A DNA stretch of 64,000 bases from Methylorubrum thiocyanatum (GTDB taxonomy: Bacteria > Pseudomonadota > Alphaproteobacteria > Rhizobiales > Beijerinckiaceae). The translations under genes and the position numbers were made by a program. The notes below the pieces were generated by a model. It had not been told where the DNA came from. It made no database searches and was given only the letters and a program-made list of their open reading frames with translations. The stretch spans positions 248,001 through 312,000 of the forward strand of contig JACJIB010000004.1 of assembly GCA_014138645.1 (NCBI GenBank). The letters run 5' to 3'. Below, one piece after another: positions 45,368 through 54,380 of this stretch; position 1 is the first letter of the stretch, and every line of letters begins with the position of its first letter.

Positions 45368-45587
45368 ACGTTTCTCGATCCCCGCGCGGGGGCGGTCGCC
45401 GGTCGGTCTTACGAGGCAGCCATCGGCACTCCTTCGCGCCCCCTTTCGGCGATCCGGTCTCCACGTCGTCGCGCCGCGCTCCAAAGGATTACCGCAGCGC
45501 GAAAGTATGATCGCCCATCGAGAAGATATGCTCAGTCAGCCCGCGAAATAAGAATGGAAGCGCCGAAGCAGAAAAGGCGTCAAACCC

Positions 45588-46586
45588 ATGTCGAAAAGCG
45601 CAGTTGTCACCGGGGCCGGCGGTTTCATTGGTGGACATCTGGTGACGTACTTGCGTCGCCACGGCTATCACGTCCGCGGCGTCGACCTGAAGTACCCCGA
45701 TTTCGGGCACAGCGACGCCGACGAGTTCGTACTCGCCGACCTGCGCTCGTTCGAGGATTGCCGCGAGGCGGTGAAGGGCGTCGACGAGGTCTACAACCTC
45801 GCCGCCGACATGGGCGGCATCGGCTACATCTCCGGCGCGCACGCCTCGATCACCTTCAACAACACGATGATCAGCGCGCAGATGCTGAAGGCCGCCTTCG
45901 ATGCCAAGGTCGAGCGGTTCCTGTTCTCCTCCTCGGCCTGCGTCTACCCGCAGCACCTGCAGGACGTGCCGAGCGTGATCCCGCTCAAGGAGGAGGACGC
46001 CTTCCCCGCCGCCCCCGAGGAGGGCTACGGCCTGGAGAAGCTCTACACGGAGAAGCTCTGCCAGTACTTCACCGAGGATTACGGCTTCCCGACCCGCTCG
46101 GTCCGCTTCCACAACGTCTACGGCCCCCTCGGGACCTATGACGGCGGCAAGGAGAAGGCCCCGGCCGCGATCTGCCGCAAGGTCGCGCGCACGCCCGACG
46201 GCGGCACGATCGACATCTGGGGCGACGGCCAGCAGACCCGCTCGTTCATGTACGTGGACGACTGCGTCGAGGGCATCTACCGGATCATGCAGTCGGACCA
46301 TTACGGGCCGCTCAACCTCGGAACAGACGAACTCGTCAACATCAGCGGCCTCGTCGATCTCGTGGCCGAGGTCGCCGGTAAGACGATCCACAAGGCGTTC
46401 GACACCAGCAAGCCGCAGGGCGTGCGCGGGCGCAACAGCGACAACAACCGCCTGCGCGAGGTTCTGGGCTGGGAGCCCGGCATCCACCTGCGCGAGGGCC
46501 TGAAGCCCACCTACCGCTGGATCGAGGCCCAGGTCCGGGAGGCGCAGGAGCAGGCGGACGCCGCTCCGAGGCAGGCCGCCGAATAA
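45588..46586 (+). CDS. GDP-mannose 3,5-epimerase-like NAD-dependent epimerase
   Basis: A 332-residue extended short-chain dehydrogenase. The NAD motif is TGAGGFIGGHLV. AADMGGIGYISGAHASITFN, SSSACVYPQHLQDVP and YGLEKLYTEKLCQYF follow, the last with the catalytic Tyr/Lys. RFHNVYGPLGTYDGGKEKAP and IDIWGDGQQTRSFMYVDDC match the GDP-mannose 3,5-epimerase group very closely, including the catalytic cysteine region SSAC-YP. It would convert GDP-mannose to GDP-L-galactose or GDP-L-gulose. With ManC and phosphomannomutase nearby, an L-galactose-type sugar in the polysaccharide is plausible. The plant enzyme is best known; the bacterial role is less studied. Confidence 0.88.
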   Translation: MSKSAVVTGAGGFIGGHLVTYLRRHGYHVRGVDLKYPDFGHSDADEFVLADLRSFEDCREAVKGVDEVYNLAADMGGIGYISGAHASITFNNTMISAQMLKAAFDAKVERFLFSSSACVYPQHLQDVPSVIPLKEEDAFPAAPEEGYGLEKLYTEKLCQYFTEDYGFPTRSVRFHNVYGPLGTYDGGKEKAPAAICRKVARTPDGGTIDIWGDGQQTRSFMYVDDCVEGIYRIMQSDHYGPLNLGTDELVNISGLVDLVAEVAGKTIHKAFDTSKPQGVRGRNSDNNRLREVLGWEPGIHLREGLKPTYRWIEAQVREAQEQADAAPRQAAE

Positions 46587-46716
46587 GGCGGCCTACCCGC
46601 CCGCGGAAAACCCATCCGCGGAACGCTCCTGATCCCGCAAAGGACCCGGCCGGCGATGCCTCCGACGCGTCGCCGGCCCTCCGCGCCATCGTGTCATTCC
46701 CAGCGCGAGCGAGCCC

Positions 46717-48249
46717 ATGCCGGACGTCGATGTCGCAAATCCCGGCCTGCTGCCGGTGGGCAGGGCCGGCTGGCCCGAGCGCCTGCCGGACCGCCTCGGG
46801 CCCGCCCGGCCCGGACGCGCCGAGGCCGCGGCCCGGGCACGGGGCCTGATCGTCACCCTGGCCCTGCTCGGCGGCGACGCCGCCGCCGTGCTGGCGGCCT
46901 GCGGGGCGAGCCTCGTCGTCATGGCGCTGGCCGGGGCGGCGCCGGGCATCCCGGCGGCCAGCCTCCTCGGCTGGGGCGCGCTCCAGATCGGCACCATGGC
47001 CCTGTTCGGCCTCTACGAGCCGATCGAGGCGGAGCCGATCGAACGCCTGCGCCGTCGCAGCCTCGCCGCCGCCGCCGCGGTCGGCGCGGCCCTGCTGATC
47101 GGCGGCCGGGCGCCCTGGCCCTGGCTGTGGATGGCCGCGGCCGGGCTCGCCGCCCTCCTCTCCATCCCGCTCGGTCATTACGCGGAGGGGTTCGTGCGTG
47201 CGCGGCTCGTCCGACGGGGGGTTTGGGGGGCGGCGACCATCGTCTACGGCGAGGGCGCCGCCGAACTGGCGCGCAGTCTCACCGCACGGCCGGAACTCGG
47301 CCTGAGACCGATCGGGATCGTCCGCGAGGCCACGCGCGGGGTCGAACCCTACCGAGCGGCCGGCTCCCCGGCACCGGCGGAAGAAAGGGCCGAGGGCGCG
47401 GCGATCGAAGCGAAGGCCGCCGAGCGCGAGGCCGAGCTGCTGGCGGCGGCGGAAGTCGCCATCTGCACGCCGGGCGAGCGCGATCCCGCCCGCTTCGCCT
47501 GGCTGACCCGCCACCCGTTCCGGCAGGTCATCGTGGCCCACCACGCGCCCGAGGTGGAGACGGTGCGCCTCCAGACCCGCTGCCTCGGCTCGGTGGTCGG
47601 GCTCGTGGTGCGCCGGGCGATCTTCCTGCCGCACAACCTGCGCCTCAAGCGCGCCCTCGACCTCGCCGTGACGCTGCCCGCGCTCCTCCTGTTCGGGCCG
47701 CTGATCGGCGTGCTCGCGCTCGCGGTGAAGCTCGCCGATCCGGGACCCGCCTTCTACGTCCAGCCCCGCGTCGGGCGCGATGGCCGCACCATCCGCGTGT
47801 ACAAGCTGCGCAGCATGTTCCGCGACGCGGAGGCGCGGCTCGCGGATCACCTCGCCGCCGACGAGGCCGCCCGGCGCGAGTGGGACCGGTTCTGCAAGCT
47901 GCGCGACGATCCGCGGGTCCTGCCCGGCATCGGCGGCTTCATCCGCCGCACCAGCCTCGACGAGCTGCCCCAGCTCCTCAACGTACTGCGCGGCGACATG
48001 AGCGTGGTCGGCCCCCGGCCCTTCCCCGCCTACCACACCGAGCGGTTCGGCCCGGCCTTCCAGGCGCTGCGGGCGAGCGTGCCGCCGGGCCTGACCGGCC
48101 TGTGGCAGATCTCGGCGCGCAGCGACGGCGACCTCGCGGTCCAGGAGCAGCAGGACAGCTTCTACATCCGCAACTGGTCGATCTGGATCGACCTGTACAT
48201 CCTCCTCGAGACGGTGCCGGCGGTGCTCACCGCCAAAGGCGCCCGCTGA
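46717..48249 (+). CDS. Undecaprenyl-phosphate sugar phosphotransferase (WbaP/ExoY type)
   Basis: A 510-residue membrane enzyme that starts the repeat unit by moving a sugar-1-phosphate to undecaprenyl phosphate. The N-terminal part has about four membrane helices (GLIVTLALLGGDAAAVLAAC, GWGALQIGTMALFGLYEPI and others) and a central Rossmann-like region. The C-terminal catalytic domain begins with RLKRALDLAVTLPALLLFGP. It contains YKLRSMFRDAEARLADHLAA, GGFIRRTSLDELPQLLNVLR, GDMSVVGPRPFPAYHTERFG and PPGLTGLWQISARS. Length fits the WbaP (long) class. It lies 130 bases after the epimerase gene and 63 before the co-polymerase. Confidence 0.94.
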   Translation: MPDVDVANPGLLPVGRAGWPERLPDRLGPARPGRAEAAARARGLIVTLALLGGDAAAVLAACGASLVVMALAGAAPGIPAASLLGWGALQIGTMALFGLYEPIEAEPIERLRRRSLAAAAAVGAALLIGGRAPWPWLWMAAAGLAALLSIPLGHYAEGFVRARLVRRGVWGAATIVYGEGAAELARSLTARPELGLRPIGIVREATRGVEPYRAAGSPAPAEERAEGAAIEAKAAEREAELLAAAEVAICTPGERDPARFAWLTRHPFRQVIVAHHAPEVETVRLQTRCLGSVVGLVVRRAIFLPHNLRLKRALDLAVTLPALLLFGPLIGVLALAVKLADPGPAFYVQPRVGRDGRTIRVYKLRSMFRDAEARLADHLAADEAARREWDRFCKLRDDPRVLPGIGGFIRRTSLDELPQLLNVLRGDMSVVGPRPFPAYHTERFGPAFQALRASVPPGLTGLWQISARSDGDLAVQEQQDSFYIRNWSIWIDLYILLETVPAVLTAKGAR

Positions 48250-48312
48250 CGAGGGACCGCCGGCCCCTCCCCCTTCGAAGCGCTCCCTTCCGACTCTGAC
48301 GCAGGCCCGACC

Positions 48313-50544
48313 ATGGATCCGTTCCACGAAGCCGACCCGCCCGGCGGCGGGCGATCGCTCACCAGCCATTACGAGGCGGTCACCGGGCACGCCCTCGCGG
48401 TGCTGTGGCGGCGCCGGCTGATGATCGCCTCGATCGCCGGGCTGTCGGCGCTGGCGGCGGGGGCGGCCTCGCTGGCCCTGCCGCCGAGCTACGTCGCCGA
48501 GGTGCTGCTCCAGTTCGATTTCGGCCAGACCCAGGACGTGCGCGGGACCGGCAAGTCCGGCCCGCAGATCGCCCTGGAGCCGGCCTCCGTGGTGGAGAGC
48601 GAGGCGCGCATCATCCGCTCCTTCGCCATCGCCCAATCCGTCGCGGGCCGCCTCGAGACCGAGGCTCGGGCCGAGACTCGACCTGAGGCCGGACACGCGG
48701 CCAAGGAGCCGCCCACCGGCTGGGTCGGCTCCCTGCGGCAGGCGCTGGCGAGCCGGGTCCAGGCCGCGCTGCCCGCCCTCCCCGGCGGGCGGCAGGAGGA
48801 CGCCGCCCAACAGGAGAGCGCGCAGCAGGAGACCGAGCGGGACGCGCGGGCCCAGCGGCTGATGCGCGGGCTCACCGTCGGCAACGACGCCAAGGCCTAC
48901 CTGATCAGCATCGGCTATCGCGACCGCGATCCCAAGCGGGCGGCGGAGATCGCCAACACCTTCGCCACCGAGTACCTCGCCCGCAAGATGCAGGCGGCCT
49001 CCCTCGCCACCGAGCGGGCGAGCCGCTGGTACGCCGAGCAGATCCAGGTCTCGCGGGGCGAACTCGCGCGCCTCGAGGGCGAGATCGATGCCTTCCGCAA
49101 GCGCACGGGCTTCGTCGAGTCGGTGCGCGAGGGCGTGGACCTGCGCGAGCAGCAATTGCGCGATGCCCTCTCCGAACTGTCCAGCGCCTCCGTCAAGCGG
49201 CTGGCGGAAGAGGCCCGGCTGCAGCGCGCCGGGGACGTGATGCGCTTCGGCGGCGTGCCGAACGCCGCCGACACGACGATCTCGCCGGTGATCCAGCAGA
49301 TGCTGGCCGACGACAGCAAGCTGCGCGCGGAGCTGGAGCAGCTCACCGCCGTCTCCGGCGACAACCACCCGAGCGTGCTGCGCCTCAAGGCCTCGATCGC
49401 CGCGCTGCAGCAGCGGCTGCAGACCCGCATGGCCGAGGTGCTGAAGCTGGTGGAGGTCGATCTCGGCGCCGCCCGCGGGCTCGAAGCCGCGGCCGAGGCG
49501 CGGGTCGCGGCCGTGCGCCGCTCGCTCATCGAGAGCAAGGCGCTCGAAGCCAAGCTGCGGGCGCTCCAGGCCGATGCGACCGCCGCGCGGGACCGCCTGC
49601 GCGTCCTCGACGAGGGCTACCAGACCGCCAACGCGCTGAGCGAGCTCAAGCCGGTGATGGCGCAGATGCTGGCCCCGGCCAAGGTGCCGACCCTGCCCAC
49701 CGGCCCCGGTCTCGGACTCGTGCTCGGCCTCGGGTTGTTCGCGGGCGCCGGGGCCGGCTCGGTTCTGGCGCTCGGGCTCGACCGCCGCGACCGGGGCTAC
49801 CGCAGCCAGGGCGAGATGGAGGCCGAGACCGGCCTGCCCTGCCTCGCCCTGCTGCCGAACCGGCACGTCGGTGAATATCCGGGCGCGCATGCGGGCGAGC
49901 GCCCGGAGCAGGATCTCGTCTTCCGCGAGGCCGTGCGGGCGGCGGTGGCCGAACTCGTCGCGGTGCGCGAGCCGCTCAAGGTCGTCCTCGTCACCTCGGC
50001 GATGCCCGGCGAGGGCAAGTCCGTGGTCGCCCGCTCGGTGGCGCGCTCGCTCGCCGCCATGGGGCGCCGGGTGCTGATCCTCGACGGTTCGCCGCGCCGC
50101 GCCGCGATCGAGGATGCCCGCCTCGGCCCGTCCGGTCCCGAGACGGAGGCCGAGGACGAGGAGGCGGACGGCCGCATCTCGACCATCCGCCGCGTCTCCG
50201 GCCTCAAGGACGGGCACGACATCTACGCCGAGCCGACCTTCGGCATGCTCGTGCGGGAGGCGCGCGAGCGCTACGACGTGATCCTCGTCGAGGTCCCGCC
50301 GGTGCTGCTGCTGGGCGACGTCGCGCTCCTGCGCCAGCACGCCGACGCCGTGGTCCATGTCGTGGCGTGGCACGGCACGCAGAAGGCGGCGGTGGCCGCG
50401 AGCCTCGCCTATATGCGCCGGCTCGGGCTGACGGTCGCCGGGCTCGTCCTGAACAAGGTCGATCTGAAGCGCCACGAGGGCCGCGCCGCGGATCGCGGCA
50501 CGCTCTACCGCGACTTCTCGCACTACTACCGGAACAGCGCCTGA
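48313..50544 (+). CDS. Polysaccharide co-polymerase / BY-kinase-like protein (Wzc/ExoP type)
   Basis: A 743-residue protein controlling chain length and export. The first helix (LMIASIAGLSALAAGAASLAL, about 36-56) begins a Wzz domain. A long coiled coil follows (about 190-450, for example ATERASRWYAEQIQVSRGEL). The second helix is GLGLVLGLGLFAGAGAGSVL near 475. The cytoplasmic kinase-like domain has Walker A MPGEGKSVVARSVARS near 565. Walker A' reads LILDGSPRRAAI instead of DxDxR, and the Walker B position reads VILVEVPPVLLL with Glu replacing the usual Asp. The end carries a tyrosine cluster (LYRDFSHYYRNSA). The kinase core may thus be weak. Its TGA shares one base with the next ATG. Confidence 0.9.
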   Translation: MDPFHEADPPGGGRSLTSHYEAVTGHALAVLWRRRLMIASIAGLSALAAGAASLALPPSYVAEVLLQFDFGQTQDVRGTGKSGPQIALEPASVVESEARIIRSFAIAQSVAGRLETEARAETRPEAGHAAKEPPTGWVGSLRQALASRVQAALPALPGGRQEDAAQQESAQQETERDARAQRLMRGLTVGNDAKAYLISIGYRDRDPKRAAEIANTFATEYLARKMQAASLATERASRWYAEQIQVSRGELARLEGEIDAFRKRTGFVESVREGVDLREQQLRDALSELSSASVKRLAEEARLQRAGDVMRFGGVPNAADTTISPVIQQMLADDSKLRAELEQLTAVSGDNHPSVLRLKASIAALQQRLQTRMAEVLKLVEVDLGAARGLEAAAEARVAAVRRSLIESKALEAKLRALQADATAARDRLRVLDEGYQTANALSELKPVMAQMLAPAKVPTLPTGPGLGLVLGLGLFAGAGAGSVLALGLDRRDRGYRSQGEMEAETGLPCLALLPNRHVGEYPGAHAGERPEQDLVFREAVRAAVAELVAVREPLKVVLVTSAMPGEGKSVVARSVARSLAAMGRRVLILDGSPRRAAIEDARLGPSGPETEAEDEEADGRISTIRRVSGLKDGHDIYAEPTFGMLVREARERYDVILVEVPPVLLLGDVALLRQHADAVVHVVAWHGTQKAAVAASLAYMRRLGLTVAGLVLNKVDLKRHEGRAADRGTLYRDFSHYYRNSA

Positions 50545-50894
50545 TGGGCGCGCAAGCGGCACTGGACCCGGGGGCGGCGATCCTCGTGAGCGAATGGACC
50601 TTCGCCTGCGCGGCGTGCGGCTCCCCCGCCGTCACCTGGCCGGCGGACCCGACCGCCGAGGCGCCGGTCGCCTGCGGCGGCTGCGCCCGGCCCCTGGGCA
50701 CGCTCGCCGCCTTCCGCGCCGGAATCGAGCGGGTCCTGGCCGGCCATCGAGCGCGCAGGGACGGCGCAGAAGGCGGCCGCCAGGAGACGTTCGAAGACCA
50801 AGGGACGTTCGGAGACCAAGGGACGTTCGAAAGACAAGGGACGTTCGAAGAAAGCCGCCCGATCGCTGTCGCCCGAGCCGCCCCGTCATCGTGA
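50544..50894 (+). CDS. Small zinc-ribbon protein with 18-bp tandem repeats
   Basis: A 116-residue protein coupled to the co-polymerase gene (TGATG). Two CxxC pairs (FACAACGSP and VACGGCARP, 16 residues apart) form a likely zinc ribbon at about residues 20-45. The C-terminal third holds a six-residue repeat (TFEDQG, TFGDQG, TFERQG, TFEESR) encoded by 18-base tandem repeats at about 50786-50853. No known family was recognised. The overlap suggests joint expression with the exporter; the function is unknown. Repeat number may vary between strains. Confidence 0.65.
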   Translation: MGAQAALDPGAAILVSEWTFACAACGSPAVTWPADPTAEAPVACGGCARPLGTLAAFRAGIERVLAGHRARRDGAEGGRQETFEDQGTFGDQGTFERQGTFEESRPIAVARAAPSS

Positions 50895-50926
50895 GGGGCT
50901 GCCGGAGAGGTCGCGCAGCAGCCGTG

Positions 50927-50968
50927 AAAAAATCCTCCGGATCCCGTGCGGTTTCCGGAGGATTTTTT
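50927..50968. terminator. Bidirectional rho-independent terminator
   Basis: AAAAAATCCTCCGGA and TCCGGAGGATTTTTT form a perfect 15-base inverted repeat around a 12-base loop, giving a T-run on both strands. It lies between the convergent zinc-ribbon gene and the first RTX gene and should end both transcripts. Confidence 0.9.
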
Positions 50969-51036
50969 CGATCGCCGCGGCCCCTGGGGATGCGGTGAGG
51001 CGATGGGTCCCTCGCCTCACCGAGCCGATCCCGCGG

Positions 51037-52479
51037 TCAGACGAACAGGAAGTGGCTCGCGTTCAGCTCGGCCTTGTGGGTGTCGGCGAGCCAGAGCGTG
51101 TCCGAGCCTGAGCGGATCACCACATCGCTGCCGACATCCTGCGCCGCGGCGAGCACGGCACTGAGCGAGCCGAACATCGACCGGGCGATCTCGATCGCGT
51201 CGGGCGCGGCGCCCCCGGTCTCGAAATCCTCGACCCAGTCGGTGCCGTTGCCGGCCTTGAAGGCGAACCGGTCGGCCCCGGCCCCGCCCCAGAGATGGTC
51301 GGTGCCGCTGCCGCCGTCGAGCCGGTCGTTGCCGGCCCCGCCGTAGAGGTTGTCGTCTCCGCCCATCCCGTTGAGGGTATCGTCGCCGCCCAGCCCATCG
51401 AGGTCGTCGCCGGCATTCGATCCGGTCATCGTCTCGGCCGCGGCGGTGCCGTCGCGGTCGAGGCTCGTGCCCGACGGCGAGGCCCCGATCGCGGGCGTCG
51501 AGCCGGAGGTCGAACCCTGGGGGCTGCCCGTGACCACCCCGACGACGGTGCCGACCGTGCCCGCCACCCAGTCGAACAGGTTCTCGATCGGCGTCATCGG
51601 CGTGGCCGAGGGCGCCGCCGCCACATCCGCGCCGGACGAGGACGGGCCCCAGGCGATGTTATTGGCCACCGCCGGGTTGGTGTAGGTCGAGTCCTGGATC
51701 GAGACGTCGTCGCCGCTCGCGTTCCAGATGACGGCGTTGGACATGGGATCGCCCCGGCCCTGGTCCTCGGCGATGTTGTCGAAGGAGCGGGTGTCGATGA
51801 AGGTCACGTCGTCCGAGTAGGACGAGAAGCCGCCATTGCCCATGTGGATCACGTCCACGTCCTCGACGCGCCCCCCCTGCGAATCGCCCTCGAACATCAC
51901 GCCGACGCCGCTCGGCGAGTTGTTGCCGTCGATCACCCCGTGGGCGATCGTCACGTTCTGGCTGCCGATGATCGAGACGTTGTCCTCGACATGCGAGTTG
52001 TCCGGATCGTTGGTGACGGAGAAGTTCGTCAGGCTGCCGTCGGGCGAGTGGAAGAACTGGACGAACTGGCCGGACGGGTAGAGCCCGTGGAAGTCGTGGC
52101 CCTCGATATGGGAGAGCGTCGCACCCGGCGACTGGCCGAGATAGATGCCGGTGCCGCTGTCCCGCAGCGTCACGTGCGAGGCGGTGAAATCGGGGGAATT
52201 GACGACGTGGATGCCGGTGGCCTCGCCGGAGAGGCCCTGGTTGCCGTCGGGCGGGTCGGAATTGACGATCAGGCTGTTCTCGACGGTGACGCCGCTGGAA
52301 TCCTCGACGACGATACCGTGACCGTCGGCGTGGTGGATGGTGACGTTGCGGATGACGACATTGTCGTGCTCGACGCGGATGGCGTCGCCGTCGGAAACCC
52401 AGAGATCCAGGTTCTCGATGACCTGTCCGTCATGGGTCGTGCGGATGGGGGTGGTGCTGGTGGTCAGACCCGCGGGCAT
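51037..52479 (-). CDS. Beta-helix protein with RTX calcium-binding repeats, copy 1
   Basis: A 480-residue acidic protein. Residues about 1-270 form a right-handed parallel beta-helix with repeated turns (GQVIENLDLWVSDGDAIRV, HDNVVIRNVTIHHADGHGIV, GVTVENSLIVNSD). Such folds occur in polysaccharide lyases and epimerases, but no catalytic motif is certain. A Ser/Gly/Thr linker leads to RTX nonapeptides (GLGGDDTLNGMGGDDNLYGG, AGNDRLDGGSGTDHLWGG) at about 365-410. The C-terminal region ends SHFLFV, a typical type I secretion tail. No Sec signal is present. It is about 80 percent alike to the protein at 52834-54294 by eye and shares upstream elements. It is probably secreted to the exopolysaccharide layer. 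Confidence 0.85.
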   Translation of the reverse strand: MPAGLTTSTTPIRTTHDGQVIENLDLWVSDGDAIRVEHDNVVIRNVTIHHADGHGIVVEDSSGVTVENSLIVNSDPPDGNQGLSGEATGIHVVNSPDFTASHVTLRDSGTGIYLGQSPGATLSHIEGHDFHGLYPSGQFVQFFHSPDGSLTNFSVTNDPDNSHVEDNVSIIGSQNVTIAHGVIDGNNSPSGVGVMFEGDSQGGRVEDVDVIHMGNGGFSSYSDDVTFIDTRSFDNIAEDQGRGDPMSNAVIWNASGDDVSIQDSTYTNPAVANNIAWGPSSSGADVAAAPSATPMTPIENLFDWVAGTVGTVVGVVTGSPQGSTSGSTPAIGASPSGTSLDRDGTAAAETMTGSNAGDDLDGLGGDDTLNGMGGDDNLYGGAGNDRLDGGSGTDHLWGGAGADRFAFKAGNGTDWVEDFETGGAAPDAIEIARSMFGSLSAVLAAAQDVGSDVVIRSGSDTLWLADTHKAELNASHFLFV

Positions 52480-52502
52480 GCTCTCTCCGTTCGTGAATAT
52501 TA

Positions 52503-52562
52503 CGACGGAGCGACCACCTAACGGAATTTAATCATGGTATCGATTGCGTAAATCCGCAACGT
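52503..52562 (-). promoter_or_regulatory. Shared upstream element of RTX copy 1
   Basis: A 60-base block just upstream of the first RTX gene matches the block at 54321-54380 before the second RTX gene at about 44 of 60 positions. The invariant core reads ATCGATT-CGTAAATC-GCAACGT on the plus strand. It includes a near-palindrome GATT-nCGTA-AATC. It is a likely promoter or operator kept after gene duplication. Confidence 0.55.
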
Positions 52563-52778
52563 CAGCGCATCGAACTAGAACGATCGGGCTACGAGCGCAC
52601 GGAACCAACTTACCGTACAGCTTTTATTGACCATCGCCGCGCCGGATATTTTTCGCGTTGCACAACCGGCGTTGCCGAACGGCCACGCTTGATCGGTGGC
52701 TGCCGCTTCATCGATACGTCTCCACGGCGGTACTCCAAATGTCGCCGTCGGCCTTCGGAGTACTGCGAAAGCATAAGG

Positions 52779-52823
52779 GCCGGAGCCGCGTCCTGAATAC
52801 GGGATCCAGGACGCGGCTCCGGC
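52779..52823. terminator. 17-bp hairpin after RTX copy 2
   Basis: GCCGGAGCCGCGTCCTG and its perfect complement flank an 11-base loop, ten bases past the stop codon of the second RTX gene. The position fits a terminator for that gene, although no long T-run follows. The remaining gap to the first RTX start (52563-52778) is moderately AT-rich and holds GTTGCCGAACGGCCACGCTT, also found upstream of copy 2. Confidence 0.75.
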
Positions 52824-52833
52824 GCCGGACGGC

Positions 52834-54294
52834 TCAGACGAACAGGAAATGCCCGGCCGAGAGGTCGGCCTTGTGGACGTCGGCGAGCCACAGCGTGTCC
52901 GCGCCCGAGGTGATGGCGACGTCGGGGCCGACATCGTGAGCCGCGGAGAGCAGGGCGTTGAACGAACTGAACATCGCCTTGCTCAGTTCGACCACGTCGT
53001 GCCCGCGGCCGGCGGTTTGGAAGTCCTCGACCCAGTCGGTGCCGTTGCCGGCCTTGAACACGAACCGGTCCGCGCCGGCGCCGCCCCAGAGGTGGTCGGT
53101 GCCGCTGCCGCCGTCGAGCCGGTCGTTGCCCGCCCCGCCGTAGAGGCGGTCGTCGCCGGCGAGCCCGTTGAGCGTGTCGTTGCCGTCCCGCCCGTCGAGG
53201 TCGTCGGCGAAGCGCGAGCCGGTCATCGTCTCCGAGGCGGCGGTGCCGTCACGGTCGATCCCGGTGCCCGACGGCGCCGGGTTGGCAGCCGGGGCGGTCG
53301 CGACCGGAGGTGTGGCGACAGGAGTCGTCGCAACGGGGGTCGGGGCCGGGGTCGCCACCGGCGTGCTGCCCGTCGCCGTCCCGTCGAACACGTTGTGGAT
53401 CGGCGTCATCGGCGTGGCCGAGGGCGCCGCCGTGACGTCCGCACCGGCCGAGGACGTGCCCCAGACGATGTTGTTGGGAACGCCCGGATCCGTGTAGGTC
53501 GAATCCTCGACCGTGACGTTGTGGCCGGTCATGTTCCAGATCAGCCCGTTCGACAGCGACACGCCGCGGCCCTGGTCGCCGGCATCGTTGTCGAAGGAGC
53601 GGGTGTCGACGAAGCTGACGTCGTCCGAGTAGGACGAGAAGCCGCCATTGCTCATGTGGATCACGTCGACGTTCTGGACGTGGCCGCCCTGCGAATTGCC
53701 CTCGAACATCACGCCGGCCCCGCTCGGCGAGTTGTTGCCGTCGATGACGCCGTTGGCGATCGTCACGTTCTGGCTGTCGATGATCGAGACGTTGTCCTCG
53801 ACATGCGAGTGACCCGGATCGTTGGTGACGGAAAAGTCCGACAGGCTGCCGTTGGGCGACTGGAAGAACTGGACGAGCTGTCCGCCGGGGAACGGACCGT
53901 GGAAGTCGTGGCCCTCGATGTAGGACAGCTTCGCGCCCGGCGACTGGCCGAGATAGATGCCGGTGCCGCTGTCCTGCAGCGTCACGTGCGAGGCGGTGAA
54001 GTTCGGCGCGTTGACGACCCGGATGCCGGTGGTCTCCGGATCGGTCTCGCCCCCGTTGCCCGTCGGCGGATCGGAATTGACGATGAGGCTGTTCTGAACG
54101 CTGACGCCGCTGGCATCCTCGACGACGATGCCGTTGCCGTCGGCGTGGTGGATGGTGACGTTGCGGATGATGACGTTGTCATTCTCGACGCGGATGGCGT
54201 CGCCGTCGGAGACCCAGAGATCCAGATTTTCGATAACCTGTCCGTCGTACGTCGTGCGGATGGGGGTGGTGCTGTAGGTTTGGCCCGCAGGCAT
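52834..54294 (-). CDS. Beta-helix protein with RTX calcium-binding repeats, copy 2
   Basis: A 486-residue paralogue of the downstream RTX protein, with the same order: beta-helix (about 1-270), linker, RTX repeats (DGRDGNDTLNGLAGDDRLYGG-type at about 370-415) and a C-terminal tail ending GHFLFV. The main difference is the linker, here a Pro/Ala/Thr/Val run (VATPAPTPVATTPVATPPV) in place of the hydrophobic GTVGTVVGVVTG of copy 1. It has no Sec signal, and type I secretion is the likely route. No ABC/HlyD exporter is in the window. It has its own upstream element and terminator, so the two copies are separate units. Confidence 0.85.
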   Translation of the reverse strand: MPAGQTYSTTPIRTTYDGQVIENLDLWVSDGDAIRVENDNVIIRNVTIHHADGNGIVVEDASGVSVQNSLIVNSDPPTGNGGETDPETTGIRVVNAPNFTASHVTLQDSGTGIYLGQSPGAKLSYIEGHDFHGPFPGGQLVQFFQSPNGSLSDFSVTNDPGHSHVEDNVSIIDSQNVTIANGVIDGNNSPSGAGVMFEGNSQGGHVQNVDVIHMSNGGFSSYSDDVSFVDTRSFDNDAGDQGRGVSLSNGLIWNMTGHNVTVEDSTYTDPGVPNNIVWGTSSAGADVTAAPSATPMTPIHNVFDGTATGSTPVATPAPTPVATTPVATPPVATAPAANPAPSGTGIDRDGTAASETMTGSRFADDLDGRDGNDTLNGLAGDDRLYGGAGNDRLDGGSGTDHLWGGAGADRFVFKAGNGTDWVEDFQTAGRGHDVVELSKAMFSSFNALLSAAHDVGPDVAITSGADTLWLADVHKADLSAGHFLFV

Positions 54295-54320
54295 GCTTGC
54301 TCCTTGAAGTGCGATGATCG

Positions 54321-54380
54321 CAACGGAGCGGGTGCCTAACGAAGGTTATTGGCCGGATCGATTACGTAAATCTGCAACGT
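54321..54380 (-). promoter_or_regulatory. Shared upstream element of RTX copy 2
   Basis: Counterpart of 52503-52562, at the same distance from the start codon. Here the core contains TTACGTAA. Further upstream, TGTCAGAA-ATT-TTCTGACA (54458-54476) is an 8-base inverted repeat found only before this copy. GTTGCCGAACGGCCACGCTT (about 54489-54508) is shared with copy 1. Confidence 0.5.

Noticed and set aside
46342..50562. A 1406-residue minus-strand open frame opposite the polysaccharide genes
   Set aside because: It spans several well-supported plus-strand genes, has no recognisable domain and has antisense-type composition.
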